Part shown: positions 1-8,299 of the stretch, piece after piece
How the letters are laid out: each line of letters starts with the position of its first letter
Position numbering within the stretch: position 1 is the stretch's first letter
Source: Pseudomonas baltica
GTDB taxonomy: Bacteria > Pseudomonadota > Gammaproteobacteria > Pseudomonadales > Pseudomonadaceae
Assembly (NCBI RefSeq): GCF_014235765.1
Contig: NZ_JACMYH010000001.1
Location: 620,001 to 684,000, forward strand
DNA: 64,000 nt
Direction: 5' to 3'
Position numbers and translations under genes: made by a program
Notes under the pieces: generated by a model
Database searches by the model: none
The model's input: the letters and a program-made list of their open reading frames with translations, nothing else
Told to the model about the DNA's origin: nothing

Positions 1-273
1 GTCAGCGAGCTGGCACGCAACACGGTGGTCTATGGCGGTGGCGGCGACATGGACTGGCAGATTCTCGACGACGGCGTGCGCAAAGGCGTGCGCCTGACGT
101 TTCGTGACGAAGGCCCGGGCATTCCCGATCTGAAACTAGCGCTGACCGATGGCTGGACCTCGGGCAACGGGCTTGGCCTGGGCCTGACCGGTGCACGCCG
201 CCTGGTCGAAGAATTCGAATTGGACACTGCGCCTGGCCAGGGCACCCGCGTGACGATCACTCGATGGACCTGA
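1..273 (+). CDS. RsbT-like anti-sigma/switch serine kinase (5' truncated)
   Basis: The reading frame is open from base 1, so the N-terminus is outside the window. The visible part has the ATP-binding features of the GHKL anti-sigma kinase family: an N-box (SELARNTVVYGGGG), a DEGPGIPD segment, and a glycine-rich lid (NGLGLGLTGARRL). The YGGGG stretch after the N-box is typical of RsbT, the kinase that phosphorylates RsbR/RsbS in stressosomes and switches partner. The next gene starts inside its 3' end (10-bp overlap), so the two are translationally coupled. RsbR- and RsbS-like STAS proteins would be expected just upstream but cannot be seen. Confidence 0.85.
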   Translation, partial: VSELARNTVVYGGGGDMDWQILDDGVRKGVRLTFRDEGPGIPDLKLALTDGWTSGNGLGLGLTGARRLVEEFELDTAPGQGTRVTITRWT

Positions 274-1280
274 CCTTGCGCAGTGTCATCACCCAGGTGA
301 TCGCACTGCAGGACCCCAGCCAGGTCGGCGAAGCCCGCCGTGCCGCGCAAAAGATGGCGCAGGCGCAGGGCCTGGACGAAACCGACTGCGGCCGCGTCGC
401 GCTGCTGGCCACCGAGCTTGCCAGCAATATCCTCAAGCATGCCGGCCACGGCGAGCTGCACCTGCGTGCCCTGCCCCATCCAACTTCACCGGGTGTGGAA
501 CTGCTGGCACTGGACCGCGGCACCGGTTTCGAGCTGCACGAGTGCATGGCCGACGGCTATTCCACGCGCGGCACTCAAGGCATCGGCCTCGGCGCGCTGG
601 CGCGGCAATCGGAAGTGTTCGATGCGTACAGCGACGCCCGCGGTTCAGTAGTGCTGGCACGCCTCTACCGCAAGCGCGACAAGCTCGCCGACCTGCGCCT
701 GGGTGTGACCCAGCGCTCGCTGCACGACGACCCGGCCTGCGGCGATGCCTGGCAGGTAACGTTCGCCGGCGAGGGTATCAGCGCCGTGGTGGTCGATGGT
801 CTCGGTCATGGCGAAGAGGCCGAAAAGGCCGCACGCGCAGGCTGCCAGGCTTTCGGGCAGGCACCGTTCGCACGGCCCGAACATGTGCTCGACGACATGC
901 ACCAGGCCATGAACGGCACACGCGGTGGCGCAGTGGCCGTTGCCCAGTTCGAATACCACGCCGGGCAACTGCGTTTCGCCGGCATCGGCAACATCGGCGC
1001 CACGCTGCTATCGCCGGGCAAGAGCCGCGGACTGGCGTCCCATCCGGGCATCGTCGGCGGACAGTTCCGTCGCGCGCAAGCCTTCACGTTCGACGAGGCG
1101 AACGAGCAGTTGCTCGTTCTGTACAGCGACGGGTTGCAGTCGCGCTGGAACATGGCCGACTACCCGGGTCTGGTCCACCTTCACCCCGCCATCATTGCGT
1201 CGGTGCTGTACCGCGACTTCTGTCGCGGCCGCGACGACATCACCGTATTGGTCATCGCTCTGGAGCCACCCCATGTCTGA
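264..1280 (+). CDS. ATP-binding SpoIIE/PP2C-type phosphatase (RsbX/RsbW-like fusion)
   Basis: A 338-residue cytoplasmic protein with two parts. Residues about 10-135 are a second GHKL ATPase domain (ATELASNILKHAG as N-box; TQGIGLGALARQS as lid). Residues about 145-335 look like a SpoIIE/RsbX serine phosphatase, with VVDGLGHGEEAEKAA and a late LYSDGLQSRW, the two acidic metal-binding segments of PP2C-like enzymes. By analogy with RsbX it would reset the phosphorylated stressosome, while the ATPase half may bind a further partner; that is inference. It overlaps the RsbT-like gene upstream and the histidine kinase downstream, so all belong to one operon. Confidence 0.85.
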   Translation: MDLTLRSVITQVIALQDPSQVGEARRAAQKMAQAQGLDETDCGRVALLATELASNILKHAGHGELHLRALPHPTSPGVELLALDRGTGFELHECMADGYSTRGTQGIGLGALARQSEVFDAYSDARGSVVLARLYRKRDKLADLRLGVTQRSLHDDPACGDAWQVTFAGEGISAVVVDGLGHGEEAEKAARAGCQAFGQAPFARPEHVLDDMHQAMNGTRGGAVAVAQFEYHAGQLRFAGIGNIGATLLSPGKSRGLASHPGIVGGQFRRAQAFTFDEANEQLLVLYSDGLQSRWNMADYPGLVHLHPAIIASVLYRDFCRGRDDITVLVIALEPPHV

Positions 1281-2148
1281 ACCCCTCGATCTGGATGCCG
1301 AGGCCAGTGCGGCATTGATCGCTCAACTGCGTGCCGAGGCCCAGGCCTTGCGTGACGAACTGGATGAAACCAACCAGGGCGTGCTGGCACTGTATGGCGA
1401 ACTTGACGGCCAGGCTGAGGAACTGCGCCAGGCTTCGGACCTCAAGAGCCGCTTCCTGTCCTACATGAGCCACGAATTCCGCACCCCGCTGGGCTCGATC
1501 CTGAGCATTACCGGCCTGCTTGCCGATGAACTGGATGGCCCCTTGGCGCCGGAGCAGCAGAAGCAGGTGAGTTTCATCACTCACGCCGCCCAGGAACTCA
1601 GCGACATGGTCGACGACCTGCTCGACCTGGCCAAGATCGAGGCAGGTCGGATCAGCATATCGCCGGCATGGTTCGACATGTTCGATCTGTTCTCGGCGTT
1701 GCGCGGCATGTTCCGGCCGATCGTCAATGCCAGCGCCGTGGACCTCATCTTCGAAGAGCCTGTCGGACTGCCACGCCTCTATACCGATGACAAGAAACTT
1801 GCGCAGATCCTGCGCAACTTCATTTCCAACTCGTTGAAGTTCACCCTCGCAGGCGAGGTGCGGGTGTCGGCCAGGCTCGAATCACCATCGCAGATCCGCT
1901 TCGCCGTGAGCGATACCGGTATCGGCATTCCCGCCGAGCTGCACGGTACGTTGTTCGAGGACTTTGCCCAGATCGATTCGCCGGTGCAGAAACGCCTGCG
2001 CGGCACCGGCCTGGGCCTGTCGCTGTGCAAGCGCTTCGCCGAGTTGCTGGGCGGCACGGTTGGCGTGCAAAGCAGCCCGGGGGTGGGCTCGACATTCTTT
2101 GTGATCATTCCGTTGGCCATTGCGCCGGAGCCTGGCCATGACACCTGA
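1273..2148 (+). CDS. Soluble sensor histidine kinase
   Basis: 291 residues, with no membrane segment. The N-terminal 55 residues are rich in Leu, Glu and Ala and probably form a coiled coil. The HisKA motif SYMSHEFRTPLGS puts the phospho-acceptor at about His67. The HATPase_c domain follows, with N-box (ILRNFISNSLKFT), G1 (SDTGIGIPAEL) and G2 (GTGLGLSLCKRF). The ATG at 1273 overlaps the previous stop (8 bp) and gives the expected N-terminus; the same frame is open further upstream but only as a shadow of the previous gene. With no sensor domain of its own, input may come from the RsbT/RsbX-like proteins (inference). Confidence 0.9.
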   Translation: MSEPLDLDAEASAALIAQLRAEAQALRDELDETNQGVLALYGELDGQAEELRQASDLKSRFLSYMSHEFRTPLGSILSITGLLADELDGPLAPEQQKQVSFITHAAQELSDMVDDLLDLAKIEAGRISISPAWFDMFDLFSALRGMFRPIVNASAVDLIFEEPVGLPRLYTDDKKLAQILRNFISNSLKFTLAGEVRVSARLESPSQIRFAVSDTGIGIPAELHGTLFEDFAQIDSPVQKRLRGTGLGLSLCKRFAELLGGTVGVQSSPGVGSTFFVIIPLAIAPEPGHDT

Positions 2149-4111
2149 AGTGCGGGTACTCATCGTCGACGACAACAGCGCCACTCGCTACGCGCTGCGG
2201 CGTCGACTGGAACGCCACGGCATCGTCATTCTGGAAGCCGGCACCGGCGGCGATGGCCTGGCGCTGATCGCCAGCGAGCAACTGGACGCGTTGATTCTGG
2301 ACGTCAACCTGCCGGACATGAGCGGTTTCGACATCGTCCGACTGCTGCGCGCCAAACCGGCTACAGCCTTGCTGCCGATCATCCATGTGTCGGCGGCGTC
2401 GATCCAGACCGGCGACATCATCACAGGCCTGGAAGCCGGCGCGGACGCTTACCTGATCCATCCGGTGGACGCCGACGTGCTGTTGGCCACCCTGCGCACT
2501 CTGCTGCGCGTGCGTGACACCGAGAACGCGCTGCGCGAAAGCGAGGCACGCTTTCGCGAGATTTTCGCCAACATCGCCGCGCCCATCGCGGTGATCGACG
2601 AGCAGCTGCAGGTGATCGAGTGCAATCATGCATTCTCGCAACTGCTGCCTACCCCGGTGTCCCTGACCAGCCTGCAAGCGCAACTGGCGGCCGGGCAGGA
2701 AAGCGTGCTGGACGACCTGCAGGTGCGCTTGAGCAAAGGCGAACGCTGGCGTGGCAACCTGACCATCAGGGTCGACGATCAACTGCGTGAAACCGAATGG
2801 CAGGTCTCGCCCTATCGCGCGCCCGGGCACAGCCTGGTGTTCATCGAGGACGTGACCGAGCACCGGCAGCGCGAGCGTCAGCAGCAGATCCAGTTGGCCG
2901 ACGCACAGACATTGCTGGCGCAGGAAGTGGCCGAGCGCGCGCGCACCGAGACGCAACTGTTGCAAGTACAGAAAATGGACGCCCTGGGCAAGCTCACCGG
3001 GGGTATTGCGCATGACTTCAACAACCTGCTGACCGGCATCATCACGGCGCTGGAGCTGATCAAGAAGCGGGTCGAGCCCGCCGGTGTGCAAGGTGCCACC
3101 GGCAGCGTCGACAAAGCCGTGTCACGCTACGCCGATGCGGCGCTGCAGTCGGCAACCAATGCGGCCGCCCTCACCCATCGCATGCTGGCCTTCGCCCGCC
3201 AGCAGCCGCTCGATACGCGGCCGATCGCGATCAACCAGCATGTGCATTCGCTGGAAGACCTGTTGCGCCGCACCATCGGTGAACGGATCACCCTGAGCCT
3301 GGACCTGACCGACAGCGCAGCCATCGCCATGGTCGATCCGATCCAATTCGAGAATGCGGTGCTCAACCTGGTGATCAATGCCCGCGACGCGCTGCCCGAG
3401 GGCGGCAACATTCGCCTGTCGACCTTCGCCGCCTATTCGCGGGGCGACACACGCCTGGCCGATGGCGACTACGTGGTGCTGTCGGTGCGTGACGACGGTA
3501 CCGGGATCGATCACAGCATCATCGACAAGGTCTTCGACCCGTTCTTCACCACCAAGGCCGTCGGCAAGGGCACGGGGTTGGGTCTGTCGACGATCTACGG
3601 CTTTGCCCGGCAGTCTGGCGGCGATGTGCGAATCCGCAGCCTGCTTGGCCACGGCACCGAGGTTACCCTGATGCTGCCGGCTGGCCTGGCGCTGCTACCG
3701 CAGCCCAGCGAGCCGGTGCAGTTGGAGAACCGCGGTAACGGTGAGCACTTGCTGGTGGTGGAAGACATGGCGTCGGTACGGATGTTCGTGGTTGAGGCGC
3801 TGATCGACGCAGGGTACCGCTGCACCGAGGTAGAAAGCGCGCTGGATGCATTGGATATCGTGCGCGATGACCCGTCGATCCAGCTGCTGTTGACCGACGT
3901 CGGCCTGCCGCAAATGAACGGCCGCGTTCTCGCCGACGCTGCTCGCGCCTTGCGTCCCGAACTGCCGGTGCTGTTCATGACCGGCTACGCGGAAAACGCC
4001 TTGGACCTGCAGACCTTCCTCGCTGAAGGCATGGACATGGTCATCAAACCCTTCCGCATGGGCGACCTGGTCGGCCGCATCGGCCACCTCCTCGAACGCG
4101 ATCTCCTGTAG
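2138..4111 (+). CDS. Hybrid histidine kinase: REC-PAS-HisKA-HATPase-REC
   Basis: 657 residues. Order of domains: N-terminal receiver (VLIVDDNS; acceptor in ALILDVNLPDMSG), PAS-like segment about 140-240 (EIFANIAAPIAVID), a coiled-coil linker, HisKA of the GGIAHDFNNLLTG type, HATPase_c (VLNLVINARDALP, GKGTGLGLSTIYGF), and a C-terminal receiver (LLVVEDMASVRM; acceptor in LLLTDVGLPQMNGR). The HDFNN box is the group-4 kinase type often found in hybrid kinases of this shape. The gene overlaps the preceding kinase by 11 bp, so the N-terminal receiver is a natural partner for it. The stop codon TAG lies inside the first copy of the REP array downstream. There is no DNA-binding output domain; the final target is not visible. 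Confidence 0.9.
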   Translation: MTPEVRVLIVDDNSATRYALRRRLERHGIVILEAGTGGDGLALIASEQLDALILDVNLPDMSGFDIVRLLRAKPATALLPIIHVSAASIQTGDIITGLEAGADAYLIHPVDADVLLATLRTLLRVRDTENALRESEARFREIFANIAAPIAVIDEQLQVIECNHAFSQLLPTPVSLTSLQAQLAAGQESVLDDLQVRLSKGERWRGNLTIRVDDQLRETEWQVSPYRAPGHSLVFIEDVTEHRQRERQQQIQLADAQTLLAQEVAERARTETQLLQVQKMDALGKLTGGIAHDFNNLLTGIITALELIKKRVEPAGVQGATGSVDKAVSRYADAALQSATNAAALTHRMLAFARQQPLDTRPIAINQHVHSLEDLLRRTIGERITLSLDLTDSAAIAMVDPIQFENAVLNLVINARDALPEGGNIRLSTFAAYSRGDTRLADGDYVVLSVRDDGTGIDHSIIDKVFDPFFTTKAVGKGTGLGLSTIYGFARQSGGDVRIRSLLGHGTEVTLMLPAGLALLPQPSEPVQLENRGNGEHLLVVEDMASVRMFVVEALIDAGYRCTEVESALDALDIVRDDPSIQLLLTDVGLPQMNGRVLADAARALRPELPVLFMTGYAENALDLQTFLAEGMDMVIKPFRMGDLVGRIGHLLERDLL

Positions 4112-4490
4112 CAGCGGCGCAAGCCGCGTCGGTGGTCTACGCATTCCTTCTGACCCACCACACCACCCCCGGACGCGGCTTGCGCCGCTGCTACAGGCGA
4201 GTGATTTGTAGCAGCGGCGCAAGCCGCGTCGGTGGTCTACGCATTCCTTCTGACCCACCACACCACCCCCGGACGCGGCTTGCGCCGCTGCTACAGGCGA
4301 GCGATTTGTAGCAGCGGCGCGAGCCGCGTCGGCGGTACACGCGTTCCGTCTGACACACCGCAGCGCTCCCGGACGCGGCTTGCGCCGCTGCTACAGGGGT
4401 TCTCGGTGCCTGTAGCAGCGGCGCGAGCCGCGTCGGCGGTGTCCGCGTTGCGCCTGACCCACCACCGCGCGAGCCGCGTCGGCGGTGCAC
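4107..4490. repeat. Tandem REPIN array (REP type A)
   Basis: The REP half-site TGTAGCAGCGGCGCAAGCCG and its inverted form face each other across about 50 bases, giving REP doublets (REPINs) that can fold into a long hairpin. Units begin at 4107, 4207 and 4307, an exact 100-bp period, and the first two are nearly identical. A fourth, diverged and incomplete unit begins at 4411. The array fills the whole 390-base gap between the hybrid kinase and the RAYT gene; nothing else is seen there. Confidence 0.9.
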
Positions 4491-4501
4491 GCGATCGCTG
4501 A

Positions 4502-4960
4502 TCACAGCCATATCGCGTCCCACAAAGGATAATCGCCAACCTTCTGAACCAGCCCGGCGCGGACCGGGTTCATGATGATGTAGCGGGCTGCGCTTCTGAG
4601 ATCCTCTTCGCGGCGCAGGGCACGGTCGTAATACCCTTTCTGCCAGAGTCGACCACAGGCGCCGTTGCGGCGATTGATGGCCAGGCTGCTGCGCGCTTTC
4701 ATCCGGCAAACGATCGTAGCCAAATCGCCTTTTCGCAGTTGAAACAACCAGTGCAGATGATCCGGCATCACCACCCAAGCCAACGACTCTACATCCCCTG
4801 CGTCATGCAAGGCGCGCAACTGAGCAATCAGCGCCCGGGCGGTTTGCAAGCAGGAAAAAACGGCAGCCCGATCAGCCGTCACACAGGTGATCGAGTAAAT
4901 CCGGCCTACCTCGCTGCAGCGCCCCTTGCGCAATACATAGGCTTTCCTGCACGCCGACAT
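4502..4960 (-). CDS. REP-associated tyrosine transposase (RAYT), Y1_Tnp family
   Basis: 152 residues of the IS200/IS605-like Y1 superfamily. The motif VVMPDHLHWLF carries the HxH metal-binding pair, and ARYIIMNPVRAGLV near the C-terminus carries the expected catalytic tyrosine in its usual RAYT context. RAYTs are single-copy, domesticated transposases that act on REP/REPIN sequences as single strands. The neighbouring REPIN array ends 12 bases past the stop codon, as expected for a RAYT and its cognate REP. The frame appears intact. The start ATG at 4960 has a purine-rich GGCAGGGA directly before it, rather close, so a slightly later start is possible. Confidence 0.9.
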   Translation of the reverse strand: MSACRKAYVLRKGRCSEVGRIYSITCVTADRAAVFSCLQTARALIAQLRALHDAGDVESLAWVVMPDHLHWLFQLRKGDLATIVCRMKARSSLAINRRNGACGRLWQKGYYDRALRREEDLRSAARYIIMNPVRAGLVQKVGDYPLWDAIWL

Positions 4961-5044
4961 TCCCTGCCCACCGAAAAGCCTTCACCGTAGAAAACAGATG
5001 GCTCCTGGGCAAGCGCACAATCATTGCCGGATCTGACCAGGCTT

Positions 5045-5890
5045 TTAGAACCCCGAGCCGGCCTTGTCCAGGCAAGCATCGACCTCGGCATCAGTGGGAT
5101 GACGCAGGATCTCCAGCGAGTCGGACGTCCAGCTCACCAGGCCCAGCTCCGCAAACTCGCCGAGCCAGCCCTCCATCGGCCATTGCGCCCAGCGCTGGTG
5201 AAAGCGCTGAGCATTGGCTACGATCGCCGAAAAATGGTTGAGCGGCGGACGCCAGGTCGGGTGGTATTGATGGAAGGCCAGGGCCGCTGCCACTCGTAGC
5301 TCCACGCCTTGGTGACGCGCGCTGAACGCGAAATCCGTGTCTTCGGCGCCGTAGCCCAGGTACCCCTCGTCAAAGCCACCGATGCGTTCGAATACCTCAC
5401 GGGTGCAAGCGAAATTCAGCGACCAGAACAGGTGATGCGCAAGCAGCGAACCCGGCTTCCCGCGGTATTGGCTGAGCGGATGGGCAACGCCGTCGCGCAT
5501 CAACGTGGCTTGAGTCCAGTCTTCCATCCGGGCGGTACTGGGCAAGTAACGGACCTCGCCCAGGTGCAAAGCTTCAGGCCTTTCACGCAGCGCGGCCGCG
5601 TAATCGGACAGCAGGCTTTGGCTCGGGATGCAGTCCACGTCGAGGAACACCCAATGCTCGCCCCCGCATTGGCGCACGGCATTGCGCGCTTTCGCCAGCG
5701 GCAAGCCATGAGAAGCATCGTCGACCACGAGGCAGTGGATGGGAAAGCACTCACTGTGCAAATCACGCGCCGGCTGATTCATGAACACCACCCAGAACGC
5801 CTCGGGCATCAGGTTGCCCTGCTCCAGTCCACGGATGACATTGTCCAGCTGTCGCTCGCGGCCATGCACCAGTGTGATCACACTCACCAT
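5045..5890 (-). CDS. Glycosyltransferase family 2
   Basis: 281 residues with a GT-A fold signature: N-terminal SVITLVHGRERQLDNVI, a nucleotide/metal-binding WVFLDVDCIPS (DxD), and a C-terminal GGFDEGYLGYGAEDTDFAF, the usual acceptor/catalytic region of chondroitin-polymerase-like GT2 proteins. No membrane helix. A GAGGTGAA Shine-Dalgarno precedes the ATG. It is 15 bases downstream of the other GT2 gene and in the same direction, so the two are probably co-transcribed. The sugar donor and acceptor cannot be told. Confidence 0.85.
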   Translation of the reverse strand: MVSVITLVHGRERQLDNVIRGLEQGNLMPEAFWVVFMNQPARDLHSECFPIHCLVVDDASHGLPLAKARNAVRQCGGEHWVFLDVDCIPSQSLLSDYAAALRERPEALHLGEVRYLPSTARMEDWTQATLMRDGVAHPLSQYRGKPGSLLAHHLFWSLNFACTREVFERIGGFDEGYLGYGAEDTDFAFSARHQGVELRVAAALAFHQYHPTWRPPLNHFSAIVANAQRFHQRWAQWPMEGWLGEFAELGLVSWTSDSLEILRHPTDAEVDACLDKAGSGF

Positions 5891-5905
5891 GTCACGTTCA
5901 CCTCG

Positions 5906-6556
5906 TCAGAACCCACTCACCTTGCACAACCCCGGCAACCGCGCCGGCTCGCCGTAACCGCTGCCCGCCGGTGCACACCGGCTGACGCGCACCGATCCGC
6001 TCCAGGCAATGCGCCGGCCGCGGGCCTCCACCTGTTCGATCAGATGCCGCTCGTCATGACCCAAGCTCGCATTAAGCCCTCCGGCATCCGTGTAGGCCAG
6101 GGTGCTGATTCCGAGATTGGCCATATGCACGTTCGAGCGCCGTTCATCCATGGTCACCGAGCGCCGCCGCCGACCCTGTACGAAGCGGCTGGCACCCGGC
6201 TCGGCATCCACCCGCCCGCACACAGCGTCGACTCCGTAGGCCAGCTGCGCGGCCAGCCAGTCATCAGGCACCCGCACATCCGCTTCCGTCCAGGCCAGCC
6301 ATCGTGCGCCCGCCTGTACCAGGTGTGCGGCGCCTGCGGCCCTCGCCGCTACCTTGTTGGCGGCATTGGTATCGATCAGCCGTACCGGATAGCGCTGGGC
6401 GATATCGCGCGACCTGTCGCTGCAGGCGTCGAGCACCACGACGATGCGTACCAGTTCGGTACACAGCGTGCCGTGCTCGGCAGCCAACATGACCGATCGC
6501 AGGCATCGGTCAAGACTGGCGTGCTCGTTTTGCACAGGAATGATGACGCCGATCAT
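5906..6556 (-). CDS. Glycosyltransferase family 2 (short)
   Basis: 216 residues. The N-terminus GVIIPVQNEHASLDRCL is the standard GT2 start. LARWLAWTEADVRVPDDW-type residues (WTEADVRVP) take the place of the DxD region, and a DAGGLNASLGHDERHL stretch is the acceptor-side region. It is shorter than most GT2 proteins (about 250-330) but has the core. AGAGG lies 6 bases before the ATG. It is first in a two-gene operon with the following GT2. P. putida strains carry similar paired GT2 genes of unknown product. Confidence 0.8.
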   Translation of the reverse strand: MIGVIIPVQNEHASLDRCLRSVMLAAEHGTLCTELVRIVVVLDACSDRSRDIAQRYPVRLIDTNAANKVAARAAGAAHLVQAGARWLAWTEADVRVPDDWLAAQLAYGVDAVCGRVDAEPGASRFVQGRRRRSVTMDERRSNVHMANLGISTLAYTDAGGLNASLGHDERHLIEQVEARGRRIAWSGSVRVSRCAPAGSGYGEPARLPGLCKVSGF

Positions 6557-6663
6557 GCTGAACCTCTTGAAGAGACGAAATCGTCGAGACCATGCTGGCC
6601 ATTGACCAGCAATCGACTCGAAGATGAACGAGAGGTTTCAGATAAACGATGAAACGTGCAGAT

Positions 6664-7809
6664 TCATTCAAGACCGATCTTGAGCAATTCCCCATCATCG
6701 TCGTCGGTCAACACGTACAGATAGCCATCCGGGCCTTGGCGCACGTCGCGGATCCGCTCGCCGCGTTCACCCAGCAGACGTTCCTCGTGAACCACCTTGT
6801 CACCCTCGAACTGCAGGCGAATCAGGTCTTCGGAGGCTAACGCACCGATGAACAGATTGTGGTTCCAGCGCTTGAACTTGTCGTTGTCATAGAACGCCAT
6901 GCCGCTGATGGCCGGTGACTTTTCCCACACATGATACGGATCGGTGATGCCCGGCCCGGTCTTGCCGCGGGCCTCGGGAATCGGCTCCCCGGAGTAATTG
7001 ATCCCGTGGGTGTAGAGCGGCCAGCCGTAATTGGCGCCGCGCTCGATGATGTTCAGCTCGTCACCGCCACGGGCGCCGTGCTCATGGGTCCAGAGGGTGC
7101 CGGTCCACGGGTTCAGCGCAGCGCCTTGCTGGTTGCGATGCCCGAATGACCAGATTTCCGGACGCACGCCCTTCTGCCCCACGAACGGGTTGTCCTTGGG
7201 CACCTTGCCGTCGGCGAAGATGCGCACGACCTTGCCCTGCAGCTTGTCCAGGTCCTGAGAAGTGGCACGCTCGTTGTTTTCGCCCAGGGCGATGAACAGG
7301 TAGCCGTCGCGGTCGAAGACCAGACGGGAACCGAAGTGATTGCCGACCGACAGCTTCGGCTCCTGGCGGAAGATCGTGGTGAAGTTTTCCAGATGAGTCA
7401 GGTCTTCGGACAACCGTCCACGACCCACGGCGGTGCCGCCCTTGCCATCCTGGCCCTGTTCGGCATACGACAGGTAGACCATGCGGTCGGCCTTGAAGTC
7501 GGGTGACAGCACCACGTCGAGCAATCCGCCTTGATTCTTCGCCCATACCTGCGGTACACCGCTGATGGGTGAAGAGATTTTGCCCTCGGCGCTGACCACG
7601 CGCAGATCACCCGGTTTTTCAGTGACCAGCATGCCCTTGTTGTCCGGCAGGAAGGCCAAACCCCAAGGGTATTTGAGGCCTTCGGCCACGGTTGTCACGG
7701 TGATCTGGCCCAGTTCGCTCGGGTAAGTGGTCACCGTTGCCGCCGAAGCGGCCAGTCCGTAAAGCGCAAGGCCGGCGCAAGCCGAGGCCAAAAGGGTTTT
7801 CTGCAGCAT
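6664..7809 (-). CDS. Periplasmic PQQ-dependent aldose sugar dehydrogenase (YliI/Asd-like)
   Basis: 381 residues with a signal peptide (MLQKTLLASACAGLALYGLA, cleavage near ASA-AT). The mature part is a six-bladed beta-propeller of the soluble glucose dehydrogenase B/YliI family: LKYPWGLAFLPD at the first blade, later SFGHRNQQGAALNPWTG, WTHEHGARGGDELN and GANYGWP, the conserved PQQ/Ca-binding and active-site region. It would oxidise aldoses in the periplasm with PQQ. The ATG at 7809 is preferred over the open frame up to 7842, because AAGGA lies 7 bases before it and the signal peptide starts there. It follows the small secreted protein gene by 29 bases and is probably in one operon with it. 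Confidence 0.9.
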   Translation of the reverse strand: MLQKTLLASACAGLALYGLAASAATVTTYPSELGQITVTTVAEGLKYPWGLAFLPDNKGMLVTEKPGDLRVVSAEGKISSPISGVPQVWAKNQGGLLDVVLSPDFKADRMVYLSYAEQGQDGKGGTAVGRGRLSEDLTHLENFTTIFRQEPKLSVGNHFGSRLVFDRDGYLFIALGENNERATSQDLDKLQGKVVRIFADGKVPKDNPFVGQKGVRPEIWSFGHRNQQGAALNPWTGTLWTHEHGARGGDELNIIERGANYGWPLYTHGINYSGEPIPEARGKTGPGITDPYHVWEKSPAISGMAFYDNDKFKRWNHNLFIGALASEDLIRLQFEGDKVVHEERLLGERGERIRDVRQGPDGYLYVLTDDDDGELLKIGLE

Positions 7810-7838
7810 GGGCTTATCCTTCAGCAAGAATGGAGTGA

Positions 7839-8171
7839 TCAACGCGTGCCAGGGGCGGTGCGGGGTTGTTGGGTGCCGTTGGCCGGGCGGCGCAGGTTCT
7901 CGCCGTTGCCGATGCCGCGGTTTTCGAGCGTCGGCGGTCGCGGATTGTCGGTGCGCGGCGTCGGCTGGCGCAGTTGCGGATTGGGCGCGGTAGTGCCCTG
8001 GCGGCTGTTCGGATTGATCCGTCGAGTGGGGCTGTTGTAGGGATTGGACGTATCGTTGGCGGCTACGGTGATTGGCTGACGCGGTTGCTCGGTGGTGATC
8101 GACACGTGGGCCATCGCCGAATGAGACAGAATCGTGCCAAACATCAGAGACGCCAGTAGGGACAACTTCAT
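7839..8171 (-). CDS. Small secreted Pro/Thr/Asn-rich protein
   Basis: 110 residues. The start MKLSLLASLMFGTILSHSAMA is a clear Sec signal peptide (AMA cleavage). The mature 88 residues are low complexity: Asn, Pro, Arg, Thr and Gln dominate (RRINPNSRQGTTAPN, ENRGIGNGENLRRP) with no cysteine and almost no hydrophobic residues, so it is likely disordered and basic in the periplasm or outside. GAGGGCGAG lies before the ATG; the frame continues upstream to 8516 but that part overlaps the next gene and does not look coding. It sits 29 bases upstream of the PQQ dehydrogenase. I recognise no family. Confidence 0.6.
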   Translation of the reverse strand: MKLSLLASLMFGTILSHSAMAHVSITTEQPRQPITVAANDTSNPYNSPTRRINPNSRQGTTAPNPQLRQPTPRTDNPRPPTLENRGIGNGENLRRPANGTQQPRTAPGTR

Positions 8172-8299
8172 GGGTATCTCGCCCTCGATCACGGTGGATT
8201 CAGGGATTTGAGGATGAATTGTCCCTGACGTTCGCCGCGGCATGGCCCGGCGAGCTCGTCGAGGTGATTCACCATGTTTCAAATATCGACCTGCACCAC

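Noticed and set aside
2105..3091. Long open frames opposite the hybrid kinase and many other genes (for example 34397-37132 on the minus strand, 911 codons)
   Set aside because: They mirror genes with clear protein families; in high-GC DNA the opposite strand stays open by codon bias. Their predicted proteins are rich in Arg, His, Gly and Ala, with no domain.
4107..4490. CRISPR array, because of regular direct repeats at 100-bp spacing
   Set aside because: The repeats are palindromic REP doublets with near-identical 'spacers' and no cas genes; they match REPINs beside a RAYT. The same holds for 53640-53974 and 56106-56392.
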